Assembly (NCBI GenBank): GCA_015222915.1
Contig: JADFWE010000425.1
Coordinates: forward strand, 1 to 6,674
Origin: Pseudomonadota bacterium
Lineage (GTDB): Bacteria > Pseudomonadota > Gammaproteobacteria > SZUA-229
Direction: 5' to 3'
DNA: 6,674 nucleotides
Shown piece by piece: positions 6,654 to 6,674 of this stretch (position 1 is the stretch's first letter; the number at the start of each line of letters is the position of its first letter). A program made the position numbers and the translations under genes. The notes below the pieces were generated by a model. It was not told where the DNA came from. It ran no database searches and saw only the letters and a program-made list of their open reading frames with translations.

Positions 6654-6674
6654 CAAAGCGTTAAGCTAAAAATG

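Larger units (their letters stand above)
6519..6674. other. Non-coding region downstream of clpA
   Basis: I see no gene or tRNA within these 156 bases, although E. coli has a serine tRNA after clpA. The region holds three adjacent palindromes and a longer stem-loop, listed separately. The last three bases are ATG, preceded by an A-rich stretch without a strong ribosome site; this could be the start of a next gene, but the window ends there. Confidence 0.5.

Noticed and set aside
1..6674. CRISPR array, insertion sequence, phage or defence genes
   Set aside because: No regularly spaced repeats, transposase, integrase or nuclease-like coding sequence is present.

Overview
The window reads as chromosomal DNA of a free-living or symbiotic gammaproteobacterium. 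The ClpS and ClpA proteins are close to the Escherichia coli and Pseudomonas forms in length and motif order. They sit next to an LpoB-like / TPR-lipoprotein / LPP20 cluster of a type known from gammaproteobacteria. Base composition is moderate, and I see no mobile element, CRISPR array, tRNA or rRNA. I cannot name the genus.

Layout, all genes on the + strand. (1) Positions 1-3254 hold three consecutive genes for predicted lipoproteins. The first is an LpoB-like protein whose first codons lie before the window. The second is a large TPR-containing lipoprotein of an uncharacterised family (COG3014-like). The third is an LPP20-family lipoprotein that starts 3 nt after the stop of the second. 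Genes 1 and 2 are separated by about 200 nt of GC-rich, stem-loop-rich spacer, and the start of gene 2 is uncertain. (2) Positions 3255-3771 hold no credible gene. The first part has small direct repeats and palindromes; the last ~110 bases are AT-rich and likely hold the clpS promoter. (3) Positions 3772-6507 hold clpS and clpA, 81 nt apart. They encode the N-degron adaptor and the AAA+ unfoldase that feeds ClpP. (4) Positions 6508-6674 are non-coding, with several inverted repeats, and the last three bases are an ATG that may begin another gene.

How the genes work together: ClpS hands substrates with destabilising N-terminal residues to ClpA, which unfolds them for ClpP (not in this window). 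The three lipoproteins are predicted to be anchored in the outer membrane facing the periplasm and probably act together in envelope assembly. LpoB-type proteins activate peptidoglycan synthases in E. coli, but the other two have no agreed function. Points most worth following are the lipoprotein cluster with its unusually short-tethered LpoB-like member, the odd N-terminus of the middle lipoprotein, the long hyperacidic N-terminal extension of ClpS, and the structured DNA/RNA elements around the end of clpA.
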